Part shown: piece by piece, positions 1 to 9,035 of the stretch | Layout: every line of letters starts with the position of its first letter | How positions within the stretch are numbered: the stretch's first letter is position 1 | Source of the DNA: Microcystis aeruginosa FD4 | GTDB taxonomy: Bacteria > Cyanobacteriota > Cyanobacteriia > Cyanobacteriales > Microcystaceae | Reading direction: 5' to 3' | Length of the DNA: 64,000 bases | Assembly: GCF_009792235.1 (NCBI RefSeq) | Contig: NZ_CP046973.1 | Coordinates: 2,170,001 to 2,234,000 of the forward strand | Notes under the pieces: generated by a model | Told to the model about the DNA's origin: nothing | The model's database searches: none | Seen by the model: the letters and a program-made list of their open reading frames with translations, nothing else | Program-made: the position numbers and the translations under genes

Positions 1-65
1 AGCTGACGGCTTAATTTCTTGTCCTGATCGTTAATTTGCCTTGGTTTTAGGAGACCACAACTGCA

Positions 66-473
66 ATGAAGAATCTTGTTCGTCTGCTGGCGGTAATTGC
101 CTTGATTATCGGGAGTTTTTGGGGCAAAGTTCCCGCTCAAGCTCTCAACCTCACCTCGATCGCCTCTCCTTCTCTTCCCGTGGCGGTCTTAAATGCGGCC
201 GATGCCAAACTAACCACAGAATTTGGGGCAAAAATCGACCTTAATAACAGTGATATTCGCGATTTCCGGGACTTGAGAGGGTTCTATCCCAATTTAGCCG
301 GTAAAATCATCAAAAACGCCCCCTACCAAGAAGTGGAAGATGTCCTCAATATCCCCGGACTCTCGGCCACTCAAAAAGAGCGTTTACAGGCCAATCTGGA
401 GAAATTCACTGTTACTGAGCCTTCTAAAGAATTTATCGAGGGTGATGACCGTTTTAACCCCGGAGTTTACTAA
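66..473 (+). CDS. psbU: Photosystem II extrinsic 12 kDa protein PsbU
   Basis: PsbU is a lumenal subunit of the cyanobacterial oxygen-evolving complex; it stabilises the Mn4CaO5 cluster and its chloride and calcium requirement. The 135-residue product begins with a hydrophobic signal peptide (about residues 5-26, ending near an AQA cleavage site). The mature part carries helix-hairpin-helix-like segments (KIDLNNSDI, then FYPNLAGKIIKNAPYQ and VLNIPGLS) and ends in the family-typical FNPGVY. The ATG at 66 is preceded by an AGGAGA ribosome-binding sequence at 49-54. A strong palindromic terminator follows the gene, so it is probably monocistronic. Full length for the family; identification is by recognition of the sequence. 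Confidence 0.95.
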   Translation: MKNLVRLLAVIALIIGSFWGKVPAQALNLTSIASPSLPVAVLNAADAKLTTEFGAKIDLNNSDIRDFRDLRGFYPNLAGKIIKNAPYQEVEDVLNIPGLSATQKERLQANLEKFTVTEPSKEFIEGDDRFNPGVY

Positions 474-505
474 ATCCAGTTAATTACGGTTTTAAAAAAA
501 TTCCT

Positions 506-530
506 AGGTGAGCGATCGCTCACCTTTTTT
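506..530 (+). terminator. Rho-independent terminator of psbU
   Basis: A perfect 20-base palindrome (506-525) with the HIP1 octamer GCGATCGC at its centre is followed by a T run to 530. It lies about 30 bases after the psbU stop. The double use of a HIP1 site as a hairpin centre is noteworthy but not unusual in cyanobacteria. Confidence 0.8.
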
Positions 531-678
531 AGTGATCAGCTTCTGAAGGCAAGAGGCGACAGGCAAGAGGCAAAAGAAAGAATCTGCCATGCTGATCTAA
601 GGAAAGACTGGGGATTTTGGCCAGAGCTATAGAGAAATGAAATGCTAGAATAAATAGAATTTATCAATTAACTACTAC

Positions 679-2346
679 ATGGTCGTTTCCTCGCAACTGC
701 CGAGTTATCAAGATGTTTTAGTGGTGGGATCGGGAGCGGCGGGATTGTATGCCGCGCTGTGTTTACCCCCTAACTTAAAGGTGGGTTTAATTACCAAAGA
801 AGATTTAAAAACTGGGGCTAGTGATTGGGCGCAGGGAGGGATTGCGGCAGCCACGTCCCCTGAGGATTCCCCCGTTTTCCATTTAGAAGATACCCTGAAA
901 GCCGGAGCGGGCTTATGCGAGCGCTCTGCCGTGCAGTTTTTAGTCGAGAAAGCCCCCCAAGCGATCGCTGATTTGCTGCGGTTGGGGGTTAGTTTTGATC
1001 GCTCTGGAGACGACTTAGCCCGCACTCTTGAGGCCGCCCATTCCCAGGCCCGGGTGCTACACGCGGCTGATCGCACGGGGAGAGCGATCGTCAGTACCCT
1101 GATGGAAAAAGTAGTCGAGCGCCCCAATATTACCATTATTCCCCAAGCGATCGCGCTGAAACTCTGGCTTGACCTAGAAGGGCAACGCTGTCAAGGTATT
1201 TGTCTACTCCATCAAGATCATCTCTGTTGGCTGCGAGCGCAAGCAGTCATTCTGGCTACGGGAGGCGGCGGTCAAGTCTACGCCCAAACCACTAATCCCG
1301 CCGTTAGCACGGGGGATGGAGTCGCCCTGGCTTGGCGTGCTGGGGCAGTGATTCGCGACCCGGAATTTTTTCAGTTTCACCCCACCGCCTTGACTGTGCC
1401 GGGGGCGCCGCGGTTTTTAATTAGTGAAGCGGTGCGCGGCGAAGGAGCGCATTTAATTGATGCCCGGGGGCGGCGTTTTGCCTTCGATTACCATCCGGCC
1501 GGAGAATTGGCCCCCCGGGATGTGGTGAGTCGGGCGATTTTTAGCCATTTGCAAAAAACCTCCCACGATCCCGCCCATGCCAAAGTATATCTAGATTTAA
1601 GACCGATCGAACCGGAGCGTCTGCGTTATCGTTTCCCCAATATTATCCGCATCTGTCAAAAATGGGGCATTAATGTGCTTGAGGATGTGATTCCGGTCGC
1701 CCCCGCCGCTCACTATTGGATGGGAGGAGTGGCCACCGATTTAAACGCCCGCACTTCTCTATCCGGTTTGTATGCGATCGGCGAAGCCGCTAGTACAGGT
1801 GTTCATGGAGCCAATCGTTTAGCCAGTAATTCTCTCTTGGAATGTATTGTCTTTGCGGCAAATTTAGTTGCAATAGGTCTAGAGCCAGAAAACTTTCGTG
1901 GGGAAAGACCAGAAAAACCCTTAGAAATTGCGGAAAACTGGCAGCAAGAACAGGAAGACTGGCAAAAAGTACGGAGAGAATTACCGATTTTAATGTGGGA
2001 AAATGCGGGAATTTGCCGATTTCAAAATGAGTTAGAAATTGCTATCCTACGGGTGCAGCAGTGGAAACAACAGTTAGAATCCTTAAAGATGGGCCAATTT
2101 CTCCAGAATCTTCTCCCCGACAAAGAACAATTATTTTTGTGTCCCTCGGTGCAGTTAGAAATAAGAATAGCGATCGAGACATTAAATCTTCTAGATATCG
2201 CTGACTTAATTCTGGAAAGTGCCTTATTACGAGCAGAAAGCCGAGGCGGTCACTATCGGGGCGATTATCCAGAAACCGTAGCTAATTGGCAAGTACACAC
2301 GACTATTCAAGGTCGAACATGGCGCAAAACGCCTGTGCAAGCTTAA
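679..2346 (+). CDS. nadB: L-aspartate oxidase NadB
   Basis: NadB is the FAD enzyme that oxidises L-aspartate to iminoaspartate, the first step of de novo NAD synthesis; NadA uses the product next. The 555-residue protein has the N-terminal dinucleotide-binding signature GSGAAG at residues 17-22. It also has the active-site segment FQFHPTAL, the EAVRGEGA arginine region, and the HGANRLASNSLLE motif typical of the succinate dehydrogenase/NadB flavoprotein family. The C-terminal helical domain is present, so it looks complete. No flavoprotein partner genes (sdhB-like) are adjacent, which favours NadB over succinate dehydrogenase. A 200-base spacer separates it from psbU and it reads as a single-gene unit. 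Confidence 0.93.
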   Translation: MVVSSQLPSYQDVLVVGSGAAGLYAALCLPPNLKVGLITKEDLKTGASDWAQGGIAAATSPEDSPVFHLEDTLKAGAGLCERSAVQFLVEKAPQAIADLLRLGVSFDRSGDDLARTLEAAHSQARVLHAADRTGRAIVSTLMEKVVERPNITIIPQAIALKLWLDLEGQRCQGICLLHQDHLCWLRAQAVILATGGGGQVYAQTTNPAVSTGDGVALAWRAGAVIRDPEFFQFHPTALTVPGAPRFLISEAVRGEGAHLIDARGRRFAFDYHPAGELAPRDVVSRAIFSHLQKTSHDPAHAKVYLDLRPIEPERLRYRFPNIIRICQKWGINVLEDVIPVAPAAHYWMGGVATDLNARTSLSGLYAIGEAASTGVHGANRLASNSLLECIVFAANLVAIGLEPENFRGERPEKPLEIAENWQQEQEDWQKVRRELPILMWENAGICRFQNELEIAILRVQQWKQQLESLKMGQFLQNLLPDKEQLFLCPSVQLEIRIAIETLNLLDIADLILESALLRAESRGGHYRGDYPETVANWQVHTTIQGRTWRKTPVQA

Positions 2347-2555
2347 TTAAGCTAGTTTTTCACAGATAATCCCTAAGCTCTAAACAGTGGACTCTATCCT
2401 CGCTCCTAGGAGCCGTACTATTCGCCCCACGCTCACCGAGGGCTTTTCCCAATCATTGCGGTCTATGACCCATCTCTGGAGTTCAGTGCTTTTCATTTAT
2501 GGCTTTTAGGCTATTATAACTTTTACCCCCCCCCCTAAACAGTTACATTAATTCT

Positions 2556-3650
2556 ATGATCAAACCCAATTTCCTATTTTTGTTAGCTATCGGTGTGAGC
2601 AGTTGGGGTCATAATTTCCAGACTTTACCCACGGCTAACGCTCAAACTCCCCCTAGGTTAGAGCAACCCCAGACTGTGGCCACTTACGATCAGTTGATGA
2701 AAGCTGGTTACGAAGCCACAGCCCAAAGAAATTACCAACTCGCCCTGGAAAAATTTCAACAGGCTCTGGCACAACGTCCGAACGATACCTACGCCCAAAA
2801 TGCGATCGCTAATATCCAGAAGTATCTAGGTCAAACCTCCACGCCTGCCAACGCCGCCGCCGAAAATGAGACTTCACCAGTACCATTAATTGCTGGCTCG
2901 GCCCTGTTATCGATCGCTTTATTAGCAGCTTTACTATCGCTTTTCTTTCAATACCGTCCCAAGGGCAAAGCCTCAAAACGGCCCAAAAAGACAACTTACG
3001 CCAATCCTAAAAACCCGCTCGACAACTTTTCTAGGGGCAATGACAATTCCTTCGATGCCGACACCAAAGCTGGCAGTGACATTAATGACAATTGGGAGGA
3101 GGATTTCGAGCCTTCTTTGCCCGTACAAGCTACCTCCCGTATCCCAAACGCAGACTTAATCCTGAGTTTGATTGAAAGTCTCCGCGATGACGATCCCCGC
3201 ACCCGCAGACGGGCGGTTTGGAAGCTGGCACAGATGTCCGATTCTAGGGCAATGCAGCCTTTAGTCGACAGTATGGTGGATGGGGATTCCTACGAACGCA
3301 GTTTAACCCTAGAAGCCCTCGCTCAAATCTGTACCCGCTCCCTGCGACCGATGAACCAAGCTTTGGCTATCTCTCTCCAGGATAAAAATCCCCAAGTGCG
3401 GAAAAATGCTATCCGGGATTTAACCAGACTCTACGATATCATGTCTCAGATCAGTCAATTAATTTGTCATGCCCTCGATGATTCCGATGAAGAAGTGCAA
3501 GAAACAGCACGCTGGGCAATCAGACAGTTAAATCTGCAATTACCGCCCCGTTTAGATATTGCTCCCCTAGAAACCACTGGTGAACCGGAAGATGATGACG
3601 TACAGGATACTTCCTTCACTGAAACCACACCCACAGAGGTGCAAAATTGA
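2556..3650 (+). CDS. Membrane-anchored TPR and HEAT-repeat protein
   Basis: A 364-residue protein with no known enzyme domain. It has a hydrophobic N-terminus (about residues 4-20, possible signal peptide), then a tetratricopeptide-like pair of helices around residues 44-92. One transmembrane segment follows near residues 108-134, rich in Leu/Ala. After a polar linker, HEAT/PBS-lyase-type repeats occupy about residues 200-332 (for example DDDPRTRRRAVWKLAQ). The tail is acidic. Such repeats bind other proteins, so a scaffold at a membrane is inferred; the partner is unknown. Its stop overlaps the start of the downstream glycosyltransferase by four bases, implying translational coupling. Confidence 0.75.
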   Translation: MIKPNFLFLLAIGVSSWGHNFQTLPTANAQTPPRLEQPQTVATYDQLMKAGYEATAQRNYQLALEKFQQALAQRPNDTYAQNAIANIQKYLGQTSTPANAAAENETSPVPLIAGSALLSIALLAALLSLFFQYRPKGKASKRPKKTTYANPKNPLDNFSRGNDNSFDADTKAGSDINDNWEEDFEPSLPVQATSRIPNADLILSLIESLRDDDPRTRRRAVWKLAQMSDSRAMQPLVDSMVDGDSYERSLTLEALAQICTRSLRPMNQALAISLQDKNPQVRKNAIRDLTRLYDIMSQISQLICHALDDSDEEVQETARWAIRQLNLQLPPRLDIAPLETTGEPEDDDVQDTSFTETTPTEVQN

Positions 3651-4720
3651 GTCGAAAACTGTTATTTATCTCCACCCCCGTGGGATTTTTGGGTTCGGGG
3701 GGCGGCGGTGGCGTAGAATTAACTCTTTATAATCTCGCTCGCACTCTGACCAGGCAAGGCTATCCGGTGCGGGTAGTGGCTCCAGAAGCCTCGCAGTTGC
3801 AGGATATTCCCTTAATCACTATAGCAGGAAATGCCCAGATTTCCGCCCAAAGTCAGGGCCGGCAAGCCCCGATTTTAATGCCCGAAAATGCCGTTTTGGC
3901 CAATATGTGGCACTACACCCAACAAGTACAACGTCAGTACGATTTAATTATTAATTTTGCCTACGATTGGCTCCCTTTTTATCTCACTCCTTTTTTTGCC
4001 ACTCCCGTCGCCCATTTAGTCAGCATGGCTTCCGTTTCTTTGGCGATGGATCATGTTATTCAAAAAACCTACCGCAGTTTTCCCCATTTACTCGCTTTTC
4101 ACACCCTCGCCCAAGCAGAAACTTTCTCCCTCTCTCCCCCCTATCGCTGTTTGGCTAATGGTTTAGACGTATCTTTGTATCAGTTTCGGGCCGATTCCTC
4201 CCCCTGTCTAGCCTGGGTGGGACGGATTGCCCCGGAAAAAGCTTTAGAGGATGCGATCGCTGCTTGTCAACGGTTGGGTGTACCTTTACGGGTTTTCGGT
4301 CATATTTCCGATCCTCTCTACTGGCAAAATTTACAGGATACCTATAGTTTCGATTTAGTGGATTATCGCGGGTTTTTGCCCACCGAGAGCCTACAAAAAG
4401 AGCTAGGCGACTGTTTTGGCCTGTTGATGACCCCGCGCTGGGTTGAGGCTTTTGGGAACGTGGCTATTGAAGCTTTAGCCTGTGGTGTTCCCGTGGTTGC
4501 CTATCGTCGTGGTGGTCCAGTAGAAATTATTGAAGATGGAAAAACCGGTTTTTTAGTTGAACCCGATAGTATCGAGGGATTAGTTACAGGAATTAAAAAT
4601 TTAGACCGGATCGATCGATATTCTTGTCGTGCAGTAGTCGAGCAAAAATATTCCCTAGAAGCTTTAGCAAATCGAGCTATTAATTGGTTTGAAGAAATTT
4701 TTGCTTGCAGTCAAAAATAA
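3647..4720 (+). CDS. Family 4 glycosyltransferase
   Basis: A 357-residue GT-B fold glycosyltransferase. The N-terminal domain starts with a glycine-rich loop (GGGGGVELTLYNLARTL), typical of the acceptor side. The C-terminal domain carries the retaining-enzyme signature EAFGNVAIEALACGVPVVAY (E-x7-E) followed by GGPVEIIEDGKTGFLV, which binds the nucleotide sugar. Substrates cannot be read from the sequence. The start is TTG at 3647, inside the TTGA that contains the stop of the TPR/HEAT gene; no in-frame ATG lies near, and the N-terminal domain needs this start. The overlap suggests the two are one operon and that the upstream protein may organise the sugar transfer at a membrane (inference). 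Confidence 0.85.
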   Translation: MSRKLLFISTPVGFLGSGGGGGVELTLYNLARTLTRQGYPVRVVAPEASQLQDIPLITIAGNAQISAQSQGRQAPILMPENAVLANMWHYTQQVQRQYDLIINFAYDWLPFYLTPFFATPVAHLVSMASVSLAMDHVIQKTYRSFPHLLAFHTLAQAETFSLSPPYRCLANGLDVSLYQFRADSSPCLAWVGRIAPEKALEDAIAACQRLGVPLRVFGHISDPLYWQNLQDTYSFDLVDYRGFLPTESLQKELGDCFGLLMTPRWVEAFGNVAIEALACGVPVVAYRRGGPVEIIEDGKTGFLVEPDSIEGLVTGIKNLDRIDRYSCRAVVEQKYSLEALANRAINWFEEIFACSQK

Positions 4721-4910
4721 ATAGGCTCTCTTGGTTTAGTCCGGTTAAATCTAGCCTAGCAGACAATTTTCTATCGGGTTATCCCAGAAGGGTTAGGGAT
4801 AAACCACAGAGGCACAAAGAACACAAAGTCAAAACAGACTCGATATTAATTTTGCTTAGTTACTTAGATCAACTTTTCTGCTAGAGTTGATTTTAAACCC
4901 TGTATGATCT

Positions 4911-5570
4911 ATGGCAAGATTGACCCAAGAATTGTTATGTAACGAGGCAGCTGTCTTCTCAGCTTTGGAATCTCAACATCAAGAATCTTCACTCTACGGT
5001 GTTACAGATGGTAAAGCGATCGGAACCTACTTAGAACAAAAGTTTAAACTATATCTAAAAGAAAAATATAATTTTCTTGACGGTAATTCAGCTAGTGGGA
5101 TTGATTTTCCTGATTTGTTAGTAGATATCAAAGTAACAAGCATGAAACAACCTCAATCATCTTGTCCTTTTAAATCCGCAAGACAAAAAATTTTTGGCTT
5201 GGGATATTCCTTAATTATTTTTGTTTATCAAAAGTTAGATGATAGCCTAAATCGTACTGCCAGTTTAAAAATTATCAGGACAATTTTTGTCAGTGCCGAA
5301 AGAACAGGCGATTGACCGATGACTCGTGGTATTCGTAACATCTTAAACAATCAGGGAAACAAAGATGATTTAATTGCTTTTATATTAGATAAAAACTTAC
5401 CTGTTGATGAAATGGAAGCGGCCAATATAGCTGATGAAATTCTTGTTCATCCCCCGGGGCAAGGTTTTCTAACTATTTCTAACGCGTTACAATGGAGATT
5501 ACAATATACTAGGGTAATCGATCTTGCTGGTCAAGAAGAAGGATTAATAGCCATTTATAGAGAGAATTAG
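4911..5570 (+). pseudogene. Type II restriction endonuclease gene interrupted by in-frame TGA
   Basis: Two open segments, 4911-5315 (134 codons) and 5319-5570 (83 codons), are in the same frame and separated only by a TGA and one codon. The first holds a PD-(D/E)xK-like core: D65, P67-D68 and D72-I-K74. The second (TRGIRNILNNQGNKDDLIA onward) reads as the natural continuation of such an endonuclease, from memory of cyanobacterial relatives. The methyltransferase gene starts two bases after the stop of this unit, the classic arrangement of a type II restriction-modification pair. I therefore read this as one roughly 220-residue endonuclease inactivated by nonsense mutation, unless the two halves are made separately (the second has its own ATG) and assemble. 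Recognition sequence unknown. Confidence 0.65.
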
Positions 5571-5572
5571 TA

Positions 5573-7009
5573 ATGCAAGCTTCTCAGGTTAAAATTGAAT
5601 ATGGAGACTTTCAAACTCCCCCAGAGTTAACCGAAAAGATTTGTCAAAAATTATGGCAAATTCATGTTAAACCCGATGTTATTATTGAGCCAACTTGTGG
5701 TATAGGTAACTTTTTAAAAGCAGCATCACTTACATTTAAAGAAACTGAAAAAATTCTTGGCTTTGAAATTAATCCTGATTATATCACTCAGATTAATCAA
5801 GATCCGCAAATATCCCAAGATCAAAGAATACAAGTTGAACAGAAGAATTTTTTTGATTGTGACTGGTATTCCCTGACTCAATCATGGTCAGAAAATATTT
5901 TATTCCTGGGGAATCTACCTTGGATAACCAACTCAAAACAAGGACTTATTAACGGAAAAAATTTACCTCAAAAAAGCAACTTTCAAGGCTATCAGGGTTT
6001 AGATGCAATCACGGGAAAAAGTAATTTTGATATTTCAGAGTGGATGTTAATTAAGCTCATTGAATGTCTCGATCGACGTTCAGCTTATCTGGCAATTATC
6101 TGTAAGACAGCTGTATCTAGAAAAATTTTAAACTATATCTATACTCACAAAATTCATCTAGTTTACTCGGCAATTTATCCGATCAATACTCAAAAATATT
6201 TTCAAGCAAATGTAGATGCTTGTCTTCTATTTTGTCAATTTGATTCTCATTCAGAAAATTATTTTTGTGATGTTTTCAATAGTTTTGAGGAAGGGGAATT
6301 TCAGCGCATTGGTTATCAAAATAATATCCTAATCAGAGACTTAAATGCTTTTACTAGATTAGAATATTTATATCATCGGCATCCTCAAGAAAAATGGCGT
6401 TCAGGAATTAAACATGATTGCTCAAAAATCATGGAATTACAGTTAGTTAATGGAATTTTTGTCAATGGTTTAAAGGAAGTCGTTAATCTTGAAACCACCT
6501 ATCTTTATCCTCTCCTGAAAGGTTCAGATGTGGCACAAAATCGCCTAAAGGTTATCAATAAATACATTTTGGTAACTCAGAAGTTTATCGGTGAATCTAC
6601 AGAAAATATACGGCATCTAGCACCAAAAACTTGGCAATATTTAGTTAATCATAAAAACTATTTTCTGGGTAGAAAGAGCAAAATTTATCAAAATCAGCCA
6701 GACTTTTGTATATTTGGTGTGGGTTCTTACAGCTTCTCTCCTTTTAAGATTGCCATTTCTGGACTTTACAAAAAACTAAATTTTAACCTGATATTACCCT
6801 ATCAAAATCTACCCGTCATTTTCGATGATACTGTTTACTTCTTAAGCTTCGATGATCTAGATACCGCTCAAAAAACCTTACAGCTTCTCAATTCTTCCCT
6901 AGGCAGGGAATTTTATTCTTCCTTGATATTTTGGGATGAAAAACGACCAATAAAAACCCGTATTTTAAATAGTTTAAATTTGTCGGTTTTAGCCGAGAAG
7001 GTGTTATAA
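5573..7009 (+). CDS. N6-adenine DNA methyltransferase of a type II system
   Basis: A 478-residue DNA methyltransferase. SAM-binding motif I appears as IIEPTCGIGNFLKA near residue 40, preceded by the FQTPPELTEKI segment seen in gamma-class adenine methylases. Motif IV appears as GNLPW, a variant of NPPY/F. The C-terminal half is the probable target-recognition region. It would protect DNA against the adjacent endonuclease. The coding sequence is much richer in A+T than the flanking housekeeping genes, consistent with horizontal acquisition. It appears intact while the endonuclease reading frame is broken, which would leave a solitary methylase. Confidence 0.8.
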   Translation: MQASQVKIEYGDFQTPPELTEKICQKLWQIHVKPDVIIEPTCGIGNFLKAASLTFKETEKILGFEINPDYITQINQDPQISQDQRIQVEQKNFFDCDWYSLTQSWSENILFLGNLPWITNSKQGLINGKNLPQKSNFQGYQGLDAITGKSNFDISEWMLIKLIECLDRRSAYLAIICKTAVSRKILNYIYTHKIHLVYSAIYPINTQKYFQANVDACLLFCQFDSHSENYFCDVFNSFEEGEFQRIGYQNNILIRDLNAFTRLEYLYHRHPQEKWRSGIKHDCSKIMELQLVNGIFVNGLKEVVNLETTYLYPLLKGSDVAQNRLKVINKYILVTQKFIGESTENIRHLAPKTWQYLVNHKNYFLGRKSKIYQNQPDFCIFGVGSYSFSPFKIAISGLYKKLNFNLILPYQNLPVIFDDTVYFLSFDDLDTAQKTLQLLNSSLGREFYSSLIFWDEKRPIKTRILNSLNLSVLAEKVL

Positions 7010-7140
7010 TATAAGCCTGAATTTTAGCCGTGTTAATCACCCATACTAGGAGATATTTTATGATCGGGTTTTCATCACACACAGGAGTCAATAAGTCAAT
7101 AATACTAAATCTGGTTATTCTGGCTATTAAAGACTAATTA

Positions 7141-8825
7141 GGGTCTGCTGAATAAAGCTAAAAACCTTACAGGAAAAGGCTTTTAGCTGAATTGAGAGTC
7201 GCTCAGGTGCCCCTGAATCTGCGCTTAATCGCTTCAAACCCTTGCACTTTCCTTGGCTAGTACCAATGTACCGCAGAGTCGAGCTACCCCCAACCTCACC
7301 AGAAAACTTCGAGTTTCCCTCGGAGGGGAAATTATCCCCAGACAATCGTTGGGTTATCATGGCCAATCTAATTCCTTGGTCAGAATTTGAAGAAGAATAT
7401 GCCCAAAACTTCTCAGAAGAAATGGGTGCACCAGCCAAAACCTTTCGGATGGCATTAGGAGCATTAATCATTAAAGAGAAGTTGGGAACAAGTGATAGGG
7501 AAACCGTCGAACAAATTAGAGAGAACCCTTATCTACAATACTTTTTAGGGCTATCGGCTTACAGCAATGAAGCTCCCTTTGAAGCCTCAATGTTAGTCTA
7601 TTTTCGAGAAAGAATCGGGTCTAATTTAGTCAACCAAGTCAACAAAAAAATGGTCATCAACCAGGGAGGATTAACCAGCTTTCACCGGGGAGAAAAAAAG
7701 CCCGAAAAAGAAGAAAAGGGAGAAGAAGAAAGTGAGCCGAAAAATCAAGGAAAATTAATTTTAGATGCCACCTGTGCGCCGGCTGACATTAGGTATCCCA
7801 ATGACTTAGGAATATTAAATCAAGCCAGAGAACAAACCGAAGAAATTATCGACTCCCTCTACGAACCCATCAAAGACAAATTCCCAAAAAAACCGAAAAC
7901 TTACCGAGAACAAGCCAGAAAAGCTTACTTAGAAGTGGCTAAAAGACGCAGTCCATCTCAAAAACAACGGAGAAAAGCTATTAAAAAACAACTCCAATAT
8001 ATCAAAAGAAACTTAGCTCATATTGAGCAGTTAATGGCGGTCGGAGCCTCGCTTTCTTGGCTGAGTAAAAGGCAGTATAAAATGCTGCTAGTTGTCGCAG
8101 AAGTTTACCGCCAACAGTTATGGATGTGGTCAAATAAAAAACAGAGTATTGAGAACAGAATCGTCAGTTTAACCCAACCTCATGTACGTCCTATTGTCAG
8201 AGGAAAAGCGGGAAAACCAGTGGAATTGCTGGCTAAACTGTCAGCAAGCTGTTACAATGGCTATGTATTTTTAGACCATCTAAGTTGGGATAACTTCAAT
8301 GAATCTGGGGACTTGAAAGAACAAATAGCAGAATTTAAGCGTTATACGGGCTTTTATCCTGAATCAGTTCATGTAGACAAAATTTATCGGACACGGGAGA
8401 ATCGAGCCTATTGTCGAGAAAGAGGTATTAGAATGAGTGGACCTCCTTTAGGAAGACCGCCAGCAAATATTAGTAAAGAAAAGAAAAAACAAGCTCTTGA
8501 AGATGAAAGAATTCTTAATGCTATTGAAGGGAAATTTGGTCAAGCAAAAAGAATATTTAACCTCAATCGCGTGATGGCAAAACTTCCCTCAACATCGGAA
8601 ACAGCCATTGCTATTACTTTTTTAGTTATCAATCTTTCCACCCTGCTTCGGCAGGTTTTTTGGGCTTTTTTATGTCTGAAATGGAAAAACAGCACTTTTT
8701 CTCGGTCAATACTTACAAGAAGTTATAACTTAGAGATTAATCAACAACTAAAGCTTATGCTTGTAGCTAAGTGAAATCATTGATTAAGAGACCTGTACTT
8801 TTCAATAACTTTTTGCCGCAAACCC
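7141..8825 (+). mobile_element. Complete IS5-superfamily insertion sequence
   Basis: The left end GGGTCTGCTGAATAAAGC (from 7141) and the right end, read on the other strand as GGGTTTGCGGCAAAAAGT (from 8825), are imperfect inverted repeats. Both ends are flanked by TA (7139-7140 and 8826-8827), consistent with a TA target duplication. The element is about 1,685 bases and holds one transposase gene. The same termini recur on the short element at 56795-57008 and on partial copies near 21951 and 36906. Confidence 0.7.
7242..8774 (+). CDS. IS5/IS1182-like DDE transposase
   Basis: A 510-codon transposase; an alternative start is the ATG at 7266 (MYRRVELPP). The N-terminal third is the DUF772-type domain of IS5-like transposases (TFRMALGALIIKEKLGTSDR, then VEQIRENPYLQYFLG). 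Candidate catalytic acids are D175 (ILDATCAPAD), D379 (SVHVDKIYRT) and E429 (AIEGKFGQAKR), in the order of a DDE nuclease. A basic, lysine-rich linker lies between the first and second acids. No frameshift is visible, so the element may be active. The exact ISfinder subgroup cannot be settled without a search. Confidence 0.85.
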   Translation: MHFPWLVPMYRRVELPPTSPENFEFPSEGKLSPDNRWVIMANLIPWSEFEEEYAQNFSEEMGAPAKTFRMALGALIIKEKLGTSDRETVEQIRENPYLQYFLGLSAYSNEAPFEASMLVYFRERIGSNLVNQVNKKMVINQGGLTSFHRGEKKPEKEEKGEEESEPKNQGKLILDATCAPADIRYPNDLGILNQAREQTEEIIDSLYEPIKDKFPKKPKTYREQARKAYLEVAKRRSPSQKQRRKAIKKQLQYIKRNLAHIEQLMAVGASLSWLSKRQYKMLLVVAEVYRQQLWMWSNKKQSIENRIVSLTQPHVRPIVRGKAGKPVELLAKLSASCYNGYVFLDHLSWDNFNESGDLKEQIAEFKRYTGFYPESVHVDKIYRTRENRAYCRERGIRMSGPPLGRPPANISKEKKKQALEDERILNAIEGKFGQAKRIFNLNRVMAKLPSTSETAIAITFLVINLSTLLRQVFWAFLCLKWKNSTFSRSILTRSYNLEINQQLKLMLVAK

Positions 8826-9035
8826 TACTTAGGCTTTCTAAAATAGATCGTAATCGAGTAGAAGCGCGGTTTCAACCTAGCTCGATCTCACCGATTAGAA
8901 TCCCGGTCTCTTGAGAGCGGGGAGATGTCAATGTCAGTTTGCCGGCTGGATAATTTTCTTAATTTCGCGAGTTTGCCTAGGTGAATTTGCAATAACATGG
9001 GATATCGTTGCTGCAAAAAACCTAGGAGTTAGACC

